Shown here: piece after piece, positions 12,772 through 26,150 of the stretch
Position numbering within the stretch: position 1 is the first letter of the stretch
How the letters are laid out: every line of letters begins with the position of its first letter
NCBI GenBank assembly: GCA_017163975.1
Contig: JAFFSR010000239.1
Location: forward strand, 4,774,001 to 4,838,000
Source of the DNA: Anastatus disparis
Taxonomy: Eukaryota > Arthropoda > Insecta > Hymenoptera > Eupelmidae
DNA length: 64,000 nucleotides
Direction: 5' to 3'
Position numbers and translations under genes: made by a program
The notes under the pieces: generated by a model
Databases searched by the model: none
What the model saw: only the letters and a program-made list of their open reading frames with translations
What the model was told of the DNA's origin: nothing

Positions 12772-13411
12772 CAGACCTCCGGATCACGGATTTTGCTCAA
12801 ACTTTGAGATAAATTTTGAGGTGTCAAAATATGGAGAAAATAAGAATTTTAGACACTAATGCTCAATATTTCCCTAGTTACAAGCAATTAAAGAAAATCA
12901 CTAAAAACGTTACTAGATTTTTAAGGGCATATAGTTCTTTAGCATTGACAGTCAGAAGCTTGAAACTTTTTCTAAACAAAAGCTGAGCTCAAATCCTTTC
13001 AAAATAGCACTTACAGTATATCAAAATATTATTTTTTACCCCAGTTATAGCGTAATAAAGATTTGACTCAATTTCAGCATTTATTATTAATTAATGTTTT
13101 AAAAAACAAATTCAGATCTAATCTTTGTTACGCTATAACTTTGGGAAAAAATAATATTTTGATATATCATAATTACTATTTCGAAAGGATTTGAGCTCAG
13201 CTTTTGTTTAAAAAAAGTTTTAAGCTTCTAACTATCAATACTAAAGAACTATATGCGTTTAAAAATCTAGTAACTTTTTCAGTGATTTTCTTTAATTGCT
13301 TGTAACTAGGGAAATATTGAGCATTAGTGTCTAAAATTCTGGTTTTCTCCAGATTTTGATATCTCAAAACTTATCCCAAAGTTTGAACAAAATCCGTGAA
13401 CCGGAGGTCTG
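12772..13411. mobile_element. 640-bp foldback element with 292-bp inverted arms
   Basis: Left arm 12772-13063 and right arm 13120-13411 are ungapped inverted repeats that match at about nine of ten positions by eye. They are separated by about 56 bp of AT-rich spacer. Outer ends read CAGACCTCCGG. No ORF and no clear target duplication were seen. It begins 47 bp after the preceding TTAA element. If transcribed it would form a long hairpin RNA. Confidence 0.8.
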
Positions 13412-14964
13412 ACCCTCTCCTAATAAGTCTTTTTTGTGCCAATGTATTTTTGTTTTATTCCACGCATGAAGTTAAGATGTGAATGTATTTATTGGCATGA
13501 ATGATCGTTTCAATGGACATTGAACCAATAGGGCTAATTTTATCCTCTTTTCATTCTAATGTACTCTATACATTATTATTTTTATTCATATATTTCAATT
13601 TCATTATATTTCTGTTCATTTTTATTATTTGAATTTATATTTTTAACAGTATTTATGTTTACAGATTTATTGCATATATTTTAATTGTAATATTATTTAA
13701 AAGTAGCTTGTATAAAATGATTATTTTTAATTAATTAAATTTAATATCATTTTCAATAAATGTTTTTTCAAAAAACAGTATTTAATATGCCAACCATTAT
13801 TGTACTAACCGTCATTTTAAAAATTTTTACTATAAATAAATATCTGTTTATGTATCTACATTAAACGAAAATATAGGAAGCGTCGGTTCTTTACATCATA
13901 CTCTATTACGGTCAATGATATTCACTTTTGAAATTCATTCTTATTTCATAAATCACTTTATGAAACAGTGTTTACATTTACTGAGCGCATTTAACAGTAT
14001 TGATGTATTCGTAAATAAAATTTGAAAAAGCAATACATTTACTACTTATCGTAAGTGTTTGCGTTTATCACTGTAAATTATTCTTCAGAAAATAAAATTT
14101 TGTTGCTTATGCAGACAAATGTAACGATCATGCATGACTCGCACTGTTTATAAATTCAGAGTAATTTTTATATTAAATAAATCTAAAAATATTTAAAAAC
14201 AATTTCCATTGTTTAGAATCTCGAAGTACGGTAGATTGAAAAATAATTGTGAACATTTTCGTATTAGCTTATTCACTCTATTATGTATGTATCTAATAAA
14301 ATCAATAAGGATTGGGTAGCTTAAACAATATCTTGTTGAAAAATTTATGTATATGATCAAAATGTTTATCAGTATATATTGACTGTGTAGGCAAACGTAA
14401 ATTCTTATAATACCGACTCTGTAGCAATATTGAGTTTCCGTATAAAATTATTTTCTCGTATATAGTTTAATGTTACAATGAAAGTTGAGCGGGATGCTGG
14501 AAATATTAATATAGCATTTTTTTCATTAATATGGGCTACTCATTATCCAGTTGTAATTTAAATTCGGATCTTGGTTAATATCTTTAATACCTAGGATTGT
14601 TCATTGATTTAATTTAAAGATTTCTTTAATAGTTCTTGCATTTATATGGTTTTCGAAATGTGTTTATTAAATTTATGACAATATTAAAAAATTTTTTTTT
14701 TATTCTAGATTCTTCAAACATTGTAATTAGTAGCAAATCGCAAGAAATGAATTGAGCATTTTTCCTACAAAAAATGTTTACTTTGTATCAGCTCGTAACG
14801 AAAACAGTTAAACACATTGATTTAAACACACTTTAGGTACACAATAGATTTTCTTAATACTTTTCAAACAACCAATTAAACAAAAATAAATTCATGCTAC
14901 ACTTTGAGTAAAAATTTATTGATACATAAATTTATTCAAGATTATATAAGACTTATTTTGATAT

Positions 14965-15130
14965 AGTACATCGTGCACTACTCTTCACCAAATTCACTTG
15001 ATGAATGAAATTCTTCGCGTTACGTAACAATTGAAAGCAATTCCTTATTGTAAAGCTCACCTATTCATCTCTTTTCAATTATTCCCTTCATTGTTATCCC
15101 TTCAAAAATCACGCTCTCCCATCTTCTTCA
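14965..15130 (+). repeat. diverged dispersed repeat, copy 2 of a pair
   Basis: Same-orientation relative of 11265-11430. The shared core runs from AATTCACTTGAT (about 14991) to TGTAAAGCTCA (about 15050). The reading frame that begins at 15031 overlaps this repeat and is not a gene. Confidence 0.55.
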
Positions 15131-17139
15131 TAAATATCATAAAAGCTTTAGAGTATATACACGCGCGCGCACACAGAAGTCCTTACATTATATTTTTCTG
15201 CAAGGACATTAATTTCAACGTTAATATATATGGAAATATGGTAAATTCAATGTACCATGAATCTATTTTATTTTATAGAGAAATAAAAGCTATCGTGATT
15301 TATTAAAGTTTGTAGCTTAGGAAACAATGATAAAACGTAAGTCTTTTCATCGATAAACTTTCGTTACGTATACACCGCTATGGTTATACACGTATTATAA
15401 TGAAATATCAATGTTTAATTTTAATTAATGAAAATTCAAGCGGCTATCGCTGGAATGACATATTTGCGTTGGTATTGTAAATTATGCAAATTTATATTCA
15501 TCTCCTGTAATTCTCTCTCTCTCTCCTTCTCTTTCTCTCTGTGGTATTCGAAAACAAATAATTATCGTATTTTATTAATATTGGTCAATGTACAAAACGG
15601 AGAACGTTTTCGCTTAAAATTTTAATACTTGTAACCGTTATATATTAAATTTATTCAATTAATTATATTAGTTGGAAAATCAGACGTTTTACTTTTATTT
15701 CGTTACTTTCATTTTATATATTTTTTTCTATTAAATTTCGAAGCGCAACGTATTATGCTTTCAAAAAGATTATATAATATTTCGGAAATGAACGGAACAT
15801 TTATAAATATTTTAACAGAAATAATATCGATACATAAATACTCATTTTATCATCAGATTATTAACGTAAATGCGCTCCTTTTTCGAAAATTATTGCGTAC
15901 GAAGTATATAAAACGAATTGACGGAAAGAATAAACAAACAAAAATAATTCAGACCTTTCGTATTAATGATTGTTAATAACTCGTTTTTTGCTTAAATTTA
16001 TACCGATTGTTTATGATTAAATGAAACGTAATTTTTATTGGAAATATTGAAATTCTTCATCCGGAAAATTGTATCTTTAGGTACTTTTTATGTTTGATTT
16101 CTAACTAATTTTGCTTTATTGAAGTAAAAGATCATTCTTAATTATTGATGCAAAAGAAATTATTTTTAATGATGAATCTGGTTCATGATCACATTTTATT
16201 ATTGATAAATAAATCATGGTTTGTACAAAAATAAAAATAACTACTGTAATTTTGGATTTGTCATCCAATAAATCTCAATTTTTGACAAATGTAAAAAAAA
16301 ATCAATCTCTCTTATAAATTTGCTTTGTTTTTAAAAGCTCTACATTTTTCCAATATTTTTTTTCTGATCAAATCCTCAGATTAAAAATTTTTATATTTTT
16401 TTTATTTTTTTTAGGTTTTAGTGTTTACTTCTGTTCAATATATTGCTATTTTTGCCACTATTGTTGTACGTATAAACGATAATCGATAACACATCTTTAC
16501 GAATTCTAAATCAACAATTGAAATTAAAAAAAAAATTTATCTGACACATTTTTGAAAATTTTATTAACGTACTCAACGTTATATTAAAATTCATTTCTAT
16601 TTAATGCAGAAAGTTTTATGAGTGCCATTAAAAAACATATTCATTTTACCCTTTTTTTTAAACTACGTAAACAAGAATCCCCTCTCTTTGCGAAAAAAAA
16701 GAATTCTAGTGCGCTACTTAACTTCATAATTTCTTCATCTTTTTTTTTAAGTCATAATTCAAAGATGCAGTGAACCACACTTTAAAATAAAAAAAACATC
16801 CATCGTCATACCATCATTTTCATAAGCTCTATAAAGTATATAAAACTCGTTCGAAAGACTCCGAAAGTATTCCAACTTTTCGTCGCAAAACAATTACTCA
16901 AAAGTTTGCTGGTTTTAAAACCTGAGATATGTATATACATATATATGAGTCGAATAAAAAGAGAAGAAAGGGGAAAAAAAAACTTATTTGAAGTTAATAT
17001 TCTATATGGCTCTTATTATTTTTTATCCATCCTCGGTAGTATAAAGCAATGCGGCAGATTCTATAACATCTTCTCTGACATATTCCCTTGATAGTGTAAA
17101 AACTTTGCAGACAGGTATCCTAAAGTCCTTTACCTTTTA

Positions 17140-17260
17140 TACGTATATGTGCGTAGGTATATGTGTGTATGCGCGCATGTAAGTTTACGTAAGTGTGTAT
17201 TTAAGCGTATATGTATAAGTTTATATAAGTGTGTGTGTAAGTGTATACATGTATACATTG
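17140..17260. repeat. degenerate alternating GT/AT tract
   Basis: Interrupted TGTGTAT, GTAAGT and GCGCGCATG words make an alternating purine-pyrimidine stretch of about 120 bp. It is a decayed microsatellite and holds no gene. Confidence 0.8.
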
Positions 17261-20200
17261 ATATGAAGAAAGAGAAAGAGAAACTGTCCGTACGATAACC
17301 GAGAGTCAAGGGTACAGCTGAGAATTCAACATTTGAATTGCTAAGTTGACCGTGCAGAGTAGCGGGCTCTGATAATTAAAGAGCCGATCGAAAAGCGCGA
17401 ATGCCATCTTTTTCTCTCTTTCTCTTCCTTTTTTTTTCTTTCTTTATCTCATTTTTTCTCTCTTGAGTAATAGTTAAGGGGGCGTACGCAGAACTTCCTG
17501 AAACTGAAACTCAACGAAAGTGTCTCTTCTTCTTTCTTCTTGCTCGTTCTTCTCTTTTTTTTTCTTTTTCTGTTTTTTTTTTTTATCTTTCGTATTAGAA
17601 GAGTGAATTATGTAATTTAAAGTAGTTCTGGCGCTGGCACTAGGTCAAACGTTAAGTTTTAACAGCTGAACGTTTTGTGCAGTTTTCAAAGTTGAAAGAA
17701 GGAAGAGAGCCGTTATATGAGAATCTTTTTTTTCATTTCAGTTTATATTTATCGATCAGGAAATCTTTGTTTGCTTTTTTTGTTTATTTTGCTTGTTTTA
17801 AAGATTAAGTACATTGATTTGTAAGCAAACTTTTTAATAATACTTGTTTTATTGGTTATAAACTTCTTTTACTCACTTAATCATTTAAATACTGATTAAC
17901 AATAGTTAATGGGTTTACTTGAAATTACATAATAATTGCTGTCACTTATGTTTTATCTGTACACAAATAATTCGTTTTATATTTTTATTTTTCAATGCTG
18001 ATTGCCACTTTGATGACTTATCGTTAACATATCACATTATTAAAAGAAAAATTCGCGCAAATTAATTTAACGCCAGAAATTTATTGCGTTTAGTACAAAT
18101 TGAAGATATGGCAATAACATTGAATAGTTTCATGCTATTATTAGTGGACATAAACAATTTATGTCAAACATTTTCATGTTACTGTCAGTTTTAATATTAA
18201 GTTGAACAATGTCGTTAACCCTTTTAAATTTTATTGCTACGAAAGTTTTACGGCCATCTAAAGTGTAATTACCGATTTTATTTGAAAATTTTGTTTTCGG
18301 AAAATAACATTCTCAAGAAAATTTATATAGGCATAATTAAAATTCAGTTAAAATGCCATTAATTTTGTATCATCGATATCATATATTGTATCCAGAGACG
18401 AATTTCATAAAGTTTTCCTTTGCTTTTATGAAATATTATTAAAGAGCTAATAAAACTAGATCAAATCGTAATTAAAATTATTTTTGAATATTTTAAATTT
18501 TATTCCCTTGGAATATTATATTTTAACTGTCAATCGAAATATCAAAAATTAAATGGTGTCAAGTGGTCTACTCATAAAATTGATGCGTTTAATATCGTGC
18601 AGATGTAGTTATTAAAATGAATTGATTGTAATAATAAAATTTACTACAAAATTGAAAAAAAAGTTTTTTAAAATAAATTTACCATTATATCACAGCGACA
18701 TTGTATCGAATAAATTTTAAAACGAAGCGCTTTTTATCAACTTTTTTTCCCTTTATTTCCTTTTTTTTCTAACCTTACCTTTTGCTTAGTTTTTTTTTTA
18801 ACTTTTTTTGTATCAACATTGACTATATGTCTTTTTTCTCTTCTTTATTTTACTTCAATTTACTTTTTATAAAATTTTTTTGAACAACAATTTCTTTTGT
18901 TACTCTGAATTTTATGAATGATTCTTGCTTTTTTTTATTTTTATTGTACTGATATTTTTATTGGAATAAAAAACACATTCTTTTATCAATTTTTTTTACC
19001 TACTCTTGGTACGACACAGCGTGAATTGTGGATACAAATTTTATAGGCTACATGACTATCCAAAAAAAGATGAGTAATTTGTTTATTTAATATTAATATC
19101 AAGTATAACATTATAATACTAATGGCATTTTGGGTAAATGACGATTCAATTTTGAATATTTATATTAAGTTTTATGCTAATGGGTTTAATATTCACCAAG
19201 GTTTACTTGGGTAGTAGATTCGGATAATATTTGCCTTTAGTCAATTCCGTAGAATTTACATAAGATACATTGTCATATAAGAGATTTAAAATCAATAGAA
19301 TTAAGAAAAATTAATTCAATCCAGAGCTAATGATTTTTGATGATTAATTGTATTTGAATTTAAAAATTGACAATTATAATATTCCAATAAGATTTTTATA
19401 TGTGCCGCTTCGTTGTGATTAAAAGAGAAATACAAACGCACAAGTAAAATAATGTGCAGTGAAAAATAAAATGCAATTAAACCGATGGGGAATCGGCTCA
19501 CTTGATTGAGCGTTTATCTTTGGTGCGATAGGCCCAGGGTTCTTCTCTTTTTTATAAATTAATTATACTTTGCGTTTAATAAAATAAAACACGTAACAAA
19601 GGAAAAATATATTTATAATATGATTTCAATCGCTTACGAACAAGCTTTGTAAAACGTTTTAATAAGTACTTATGCTTCACTAAGCGCATAAATAAATTCA
19701 TATTATATATTTATAAATAATCAAACGTTTATAATTTCAAATAATTACGATCAAGTTTTAATTTAATTAAACTTTTGCCTTTTTTTTAAGTTTAATAATA
19801 TATACAAATCGTTATGCTTAAATGTAATGTAATTAAAGGGATAAACGTTATACGGGTGCCTGTACGCTAAGGTCTCGTTTGTACTTTTAATAGAAGAGAC
19901 CAAACTTTTGTTTACATTTAAACTGTATTATTATTTTACAAGTTTGAGTTGTACGAAAATATAATAAACATTCGATGTAAGTTTTATTGTTGAATTAAGT
20001 TATAATAAAAAAAAGTTTAGCGAAAGGTGTATTTTTGCATAGGAAAAAAAATTATCGAACAATCGTATATGCTACAGCTGAAAAATGTCGTGACATCAAA
20101 TATTCAGTTATAGTAAAAGAAGTGACTTTATCATATTGTCTAAAAGTTTTATTTCGTTTTTTCTTTCTTCGAATCAATCTTTTTATTTACTTTAAAAAGA

Positions 20201-21728
20201 AAAATGAGCATTTAAATTATGCAAAGAATTAGGCATAATTAAGGATAAAATTGGTTTGTCAAAATGATCGATAAGATTTTTTTTTCATTATTTCATCAAC
20301 TTGAGCACAAGTGTTAGAGCCATTTAAAGTTTGAATATTCAGAAGCGGATGTTTTTTCCTTTTTTTTTTCTTCTTCTTCTTCTCTCGACTCCATTTTAAA
20401 GGACGCGGTGATTTCTCAAAAGCCATATTTCGCTTGAAAACGATTTTCTTTCTAACAGGCGCAAGCTGTCTGGGATACGATATTCGATTTATCCTTTCCT
20501 TCCTTTTATTTTTTTATTTTTTCTTTTTTTTTTACATTTTTTTTTATACTTTCAACTCAAAACCATCAAGATGCATCGCGGAAAAGACACTCGACAAACT
20601 GTCAGAAATATTTTCAAATGTAAGCGTTATAAATTTTGCATTGCGCAACACTTTCACGATCCTGAAAACTATAAATTTTGACCGTGTCAGTACTCAATTT
20701 TTTTTTTCCATTCCTCAACTGGATTCCTCGTAACAAAATGACTTTCTTTGCTTTGCCGTTTATTCAATTCCATAATTTATTGATTTTTTTAAATTACCAA
20801 AGAAATTAGCTTATTAATTACAATCAATACGCCATCATCATTTTAAAATATCAGAGAAAAAATTAATCATTTCATACATTAATTTTTGGTCATAATTTAA
20901 ACGTTACTTTATGTTAAATGAACCGCAATTAAAACTAATTACGTCGAACAAGAGTAAAATTTTATTTCTATTTAATCTCTAATTTAATTAAATTCAAGCA
21001 TTAATTTCAAATAAAAGATATCATAAAAAAAGAAATTTTATTTTTAGTTTAAAAATCCTTTTTCCAATTCCATTTAATAGCATATATAATAGATATAGAC
21101 GGAATGTACCCACGTCACAAAACGAATAATAAAGGTAATTTTAATTGTTCATATACAATGTTTCTTTTTTTATCAGAAAATAATAAAAATTTTCTTTCTC
21201 AATTAAAAGAAAAAAAATTGCGTTATTTAATATTTATAATAATATATTGTATGTATGATAAAAGCATTTAATCGATTGCGTAATAAATAATGTCAGTGCA
21301 TTAAATTAATATAATCATTGGTAATTGTCAACTGTAAACCTGATTACGTAACGATTATTTATGTAATATTTCTAAAATCTATTCTTATCACGTTTATTGA
21401 ATTATTACATAGAGAATTTCTCTAAAATTATTACTTACATTATAACTTTAAAAGCAAAATTGAATTATTGTTAGAACAATAGAGGAATATTAACAAGTAA
21501 TCGATATCAATGAATTTCTAAATAATATTTATTTTGCGCAGAGAATGAAGGCACTTATGTCGTGGTAATACTAGCTATGTGTGTTCTTTCATTTGTCTTC
21601 TAAGAATCATATAGTGGTGTCACTCGTACAGTTTGATTTTTAATATTTAAAAAGTTGTATAATAATACTTTCATTCGTATATAAATCAATATCAATTGAT
21701 AAGTTTTCCTTTAGATAGCTACCTCGAG

Positions 21729-21803
21729 GTCTTCAGTGGCTCACTTGGTAGAGCAATGGATTCGTAGTCTCGAAGACCCGAGTTCGAATCCCGCTCTCGG
21801 CGG
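21729..21803 (+). repeat. tRNA-like relic (tRNA pseudogene or head of a SINE)
   Basis: A perfect D-arm (GCTC/GAGC stem) with an A-box-like TGGCTCACTTGGTAGAGC and a B-box-like GAGTTCGAATCCC are correctly spaced for a tRNA. The acceptor ends do not pair. Only three of five pairs form in both the anticodon and T stems, and the anticodon register is ambiguous (CGT in the best register). This is most likely a decayed tRNA gene or a tRNA-derived SINE promoter, not a working tRNA. Confidence 0.6.
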
Positions 21804-21906
21804 CTGATTGATACAAGCACCACTGTACGTTACATGTGCTTTGTTTACAAACACACTGAAAATCTCTGTTGCCAATCAGCTATCACAATTATAGCACAAA
21901 TACAGC

Positions 21907-21958
21907 AACTCCAATTCCACCATATCTTTAATAATAAAAATATGGTGGAATTGGAGTT
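21907..21958. repeat. perfect 19-bp hairpin
   Basis: Arms 21907-21925 and 21940-21958 are perfect inverted repeats (AACTCCAATTCCACCATAT) around a 14-nt AT loop. It lies about 100 bp downstream of the tRNA-like relic. Pairing stops abruptly below the stem, which argues against a miRNA precursor. It may be the remnant of a small palindromic element. Confidence 0.8.
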
Positions 21959-22652
21959 TGAATTAAAAAATAATAAAAATTCCTGTAATAAACGTTATTA
22001 TACCTTGGTAATTTTTTTGTACTCGAAAAATAAACGAATCATAACAGTTTTTCCACCTTTTCGAAACCCATTTAATAATAAAATATTGCTAAAAAAAATT
22101 CATGCTATTCAATAGAAAAAAAAACAAGGTAACCGATCATATTACGAGCATGTCCATAGTATACGGCTTCTATCTATTTAGTTTTAATTACAATCAAAAT
22201 CATGAAGATCTTAAATATTCTCATTAATGTTATCCCATAATACTACATTTGTCCCTCACTAATAGTTTAATAGGTGTGTCAAAGATGCATCTTGTACTGT
22301 CACTGAAATTTTCATAGGTAATTAATTGTTCCAGGAAATTATTTATATATAGTTTAAAAACTATTCTCCATTACTAGCAAGATACTACCATAGCTATTAC
22401 TATTACCTTTACCCTTTTCTCTCCGTTAAATGTAAAGCTTTCGATGACTGCACGCTACTACTATCCCTTCAGTTTGTAATAGAATTCAACTTGCCCTTTT
22501 CCCAAGGGATATTTCGAGTCTCTCTATCTCTTGTACACTTCTAGAAAGCAATAGAATATATTGCCTACTTGCTCTTGCTACGGTCTGTTACCATTGAAAC
22601 GGGCAAAAGGGTTATATAACATAAACAAGGGTTACCTTCTCTCTATCTCCTT

Positions 22653-22691
<39 letters not shown>

Positions 22692-25600
22692 GAACGCGAA
22701 AGGATAGTACACTACGAGAATTCCACGGCGCATTGCTGTTTCTGCAGTTACCGAAAACACGTGCTTTAAGACTTTGGGGAATTGGTTGGAAGAATGCGTC
22801 ATTGGAATGCTTCGGTTAACTCGATTTATGTAGATAAAAAAAAATAAATAAACAATGATTGATTGCAAGGATCGCATTTATAAAAGTAATTAAGAAAATG
22901 TAGAATGAATTTGGCAACTAATAAAAGAATCCAATTTCTTTCTATCTTTTTATGTGACTTCCATAAATTTTTAAGTGATCATTTTGAATTTATTGTGATA
23001 TTATCAATAATAGATGTTTAATGAAGCTTCAATAAATAATAGGAAAACTAAAAATTAAATGCAGAACTCCTTTACTTTATCATTTACAATAAATCTTTAG
23101 TGCCAGTTACAAATTAATAGCTCAATTTACTCTGTTTCGATTACAAATTATGTCAATATTTCATCTTTATAAGAGTTTACTTTTATAAAGACAACGTAGA
23201 CTTCTCTCATTTGATTTAAAGAGATGAAACACTATTAAGAACAACCAGAGGCGTTATTATTTATCAGACTTACGATTTTTATGAAAAATTCTATTTATCT
23301 TTTACGATTTAAGAATTCAAAAAAAGGGTTGATTCTATCGATTAACTAAAGCTTAATTCAAAGATAACTTGAGACTGTTTTAAATACTTTTGAAAGCACG
23401 ATTATTAATCAATAAATATTTTCTTATAACAAATATTTTTCGTTTACTATTATTATCAAAGTAACAAAATGAAGATTCACGGCCAGCAAAGAATATTTAC
23501 ATCGTCCAACTATGAATGGAATTTATAAAAGAAAAGAGGAAAAAAATTTTTATACCGGAATTTGATGACTGCACTAAAAAGCAGTATAAAACGTCAGTGC
23601 TGCCCCTTTATTTTTATCATTATTTTTTTTTCTCCTTTCTTCCACAAGCTCACAAATAAAAAAAGAGGGAAGATGAAGAGAGCGTATATATATAGCTTAT
23701 GAAGATTAAGAATGTGTACTTTTTTTGGGAGTTCGTATTATAGGGGGTTAGTTTTCTTCTGTGACATTGAGTATATAAAGATGTATATAAATACTTATAT
23801 AGATACACACACAAACACACACGTATGTGGGATAATTTATCGTCAATTTAAAAGGATTTAGACCAATTTTCGAGCTATCGTTTTGGCAACAATGCCATAT
23901 TAGATATATGCTCACACAAACTCAGTAGTTACTGATATTTGTAAGAAGCACGTCAAGAATTCGCTCGTAAGATAGAAAAGGGTCATTTGGAAATAACGTA
24001 AGAAACGGCAAAAGTATATATAGACAAATGAAAAAAAAAAGTTTGAGAACCGAGACACGAGAGGCAAAAAAAAAGCTAAAAAAGAAATGAACGTTATGAT
24101 CTTATGGATAAAGAGTCTAAGGTATCATTAGTCGAGCTTTTCACTAATTTCTTACAATTAATTACACAATTAAATTGTGTATTAATCTTTGTCGACGGAC
24201 CAGCTGCAAAACGTTACTTTTCTTCTTATTTCAACTTTTTTTTCCAAAGATTTATCTTAAAAGTGTAATACTGCTAATGATCTAGACGTCTTTACATTTA
24301 ATAATTCTGATTTATGTAATTTTCTTCAAATTTTGGTGTTATTTATTTGAATCTCGAAAATTATTTAGGATACAATTTTAACATTTGTGAAATAAAAATA
24401 ATTAAAAAATTTCAATTAATCCTATACATATATAGATATATTATATTTTCAAATAAATAATTACATGGTTTTTTCGTCATTTACATAAAATTCTTGAGAT
24501 TTCATCTAAAAATATGTACTTTCATGACATTCGCAGGTTTTTGATCGTTTATCAAGAAACTACTATGACAAGTTTTTTTTTTTTTTGAAATATCGTTGAA
24601 AAAAATTGCAGACGAGCATCCGATCCAAAAAGTTAAAGCGTTGTAACCTTTGAAAGTAACATTTTCAAATTTTTTTATACTTTTTCAAACTACTTGGAAT
24701 TCATCTCAAGTAAAAGTTTTAGTCAAACGTGAAATTTTTACCATTTTACAATTTTAGAATTTTAAGAAAATATCAAAATAAAATTTACTGCGAAATTTAA
24801 AAATAATCTTCAAAACATAAATAATTAAATCCCAAATACGAATGAGATATATTTAAAATATTAAGTAAAAAAGTTAGTATAAAGTTATAGTAATTGATCT
24901 TTTATTAAATGTTTGTATTATGAAAAAAATATGTAAAACCATTTACTTTTCTATTATTAAATTTATAAAATCTTGTAAAATACTACTCTTTTGAAATTTA
25001 GTTAGCGTTCGAACGTATCAACTTTTTTTTTAAAACTGAAAATGCTAAGACTCAACATTGAACGTACATCACGTTCACGTGCTTAACGAAAGCCGTATAT
25101 AACGTCTAATACGCATACAAGTTTAGAAATTTTTCTCCTTTTGCTGTTAATCTTATGAAAATGTCAACAATTCCATAATAGATTTTTCTTGTCCATTGTA
25201 GTGTTAAGTCATCGTCTTTAATCCATTTAAAATATCCTTTCGTTACAAATGAAACGCAAAATAATAAAAAAGTATCGAAATTTGTGTAACAAAATTACGT
25301 TAAATACCAGTCAATTGAAAAACAAAAAAAACTATACTTGAAACGTTGATACATTAATTACAATTTTTAAAAATATACTTAAAACGTTAACATTCTTATA
25401 ACAATGTAAAAGAGATTTTCTAATTCTTTTTTTCGAAACGACCGCTCTACGGAGTGCCTTATATTTTTAATTAGTAAAATGACTCTAGAGTTTAAACAAC
25501 GTTATGAAAACACTTGAATATTTTAAGTGACTCTTAAATAATTGAACTCAATTAGTATACAAAATGTGAAACGAATGCATTCAATAGTTTTTAAACAGTT

Positions 25601-25995
25601 GGGAACTTAACAAACATACATATGTACCCACATGTATATATATTTATATATACATAATATAAAAATTACTTTTTTGAACTCTTAATTCCTTTATAAAAAT
25701 TAATGTGTGTTTTCTGCTGACAGCATAGAACCGAGTTTTAAAGGTTAATATATAAATATATAAAGCTAATTAATCTCTAGCCACGTAGCGACCGCCTGAT
25801 CCAGTATATATAAAAAATTAAGAAAACATTTTTTTCATCGACAAAAACTTTCTACTAAGAAAGTAAAATGGTTAAAAAAAATTGTTGAATATAAAACAAA
25901 AATTTCGAGTTTTGATATACTTTCGACCTTTGATATACTTTTTCCTTGCTGAAAACTCAATCAAAAAACATTGCATTTATTATGAGGACTCATAA
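21959..25995. other. intron-like AT-rich sequence
   Basis: No coding exon was recognised. A (TC)n microsatellite and short CA/GT runs near 23800 are the only structured parts. Confidence 0.6.
22655..22688. repeat. (TC)n microsatellite
   Basis: A pure CT dinucleotide run of about 34 bp. On the minus strand it is a GAGA repeat, which creates an Arg/Glu tail in an otherwise meaningless minus-strand frame. Confidence 0.95.
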
Positions 25996-26150
25996 ATAAC
26001 TGCGTAAAATTTCAAAAAAGTCTGAGATGGGTCATTCTCATTTGACGTGAAACGTTCCATTTATGCACGTATATTTATACACATAAATGGAACGTTTCAC
26101 GTTAAATGAGAATGACCCATCTCAGACTCCTTTGAAATTTCACGTGGTTA
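25996..26150. mobile_element. 155-bp palindromic MITE-like element
   Basis: Arms at about 25996-26064 and 26082-26150 are inverted repeats with about seven mismatches in 69 bp and a 17-bp centre. A nearly perfect core reads GTCTGAGATGGGTCATTCTC. No ORF was seen, and no target duplication is certain because the ends fade. It is typical of small foldback or MITE sequences. Confidence 0.8.

Larger units (their letters stand above)
13412..21728. other. intron-like AT-rich sequence with pyrimidine tracts
   Basis: No gene was recognised. It contains the second dispersed repeat (14965-15130), the GT/AT tract, a GC-richer island at 17280-17530 followed by CT-rich runs to 17590, and T-rich tracts at 18720-18990 and 20340-20560. 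Reading frames across these are composition artefacts. Confidence 0.6.

Noticed and set aside
12772..13411. CRISPR-like or other prokaryotic repeat system
   Set aside because: It is a single inverted pair without spacers, in a clearly eukaryotic context.
21729..21803. Functional tRNA gene
   Set aside because: The acceptor stem is absent and the anticodon and T stems are broken, although the D-arm and B box are good.
21907..21958. miRNA precursor
   Set aside because: The stem is only 19 bp, perfectly paired without typical bulges, and pairing does not extend below it.
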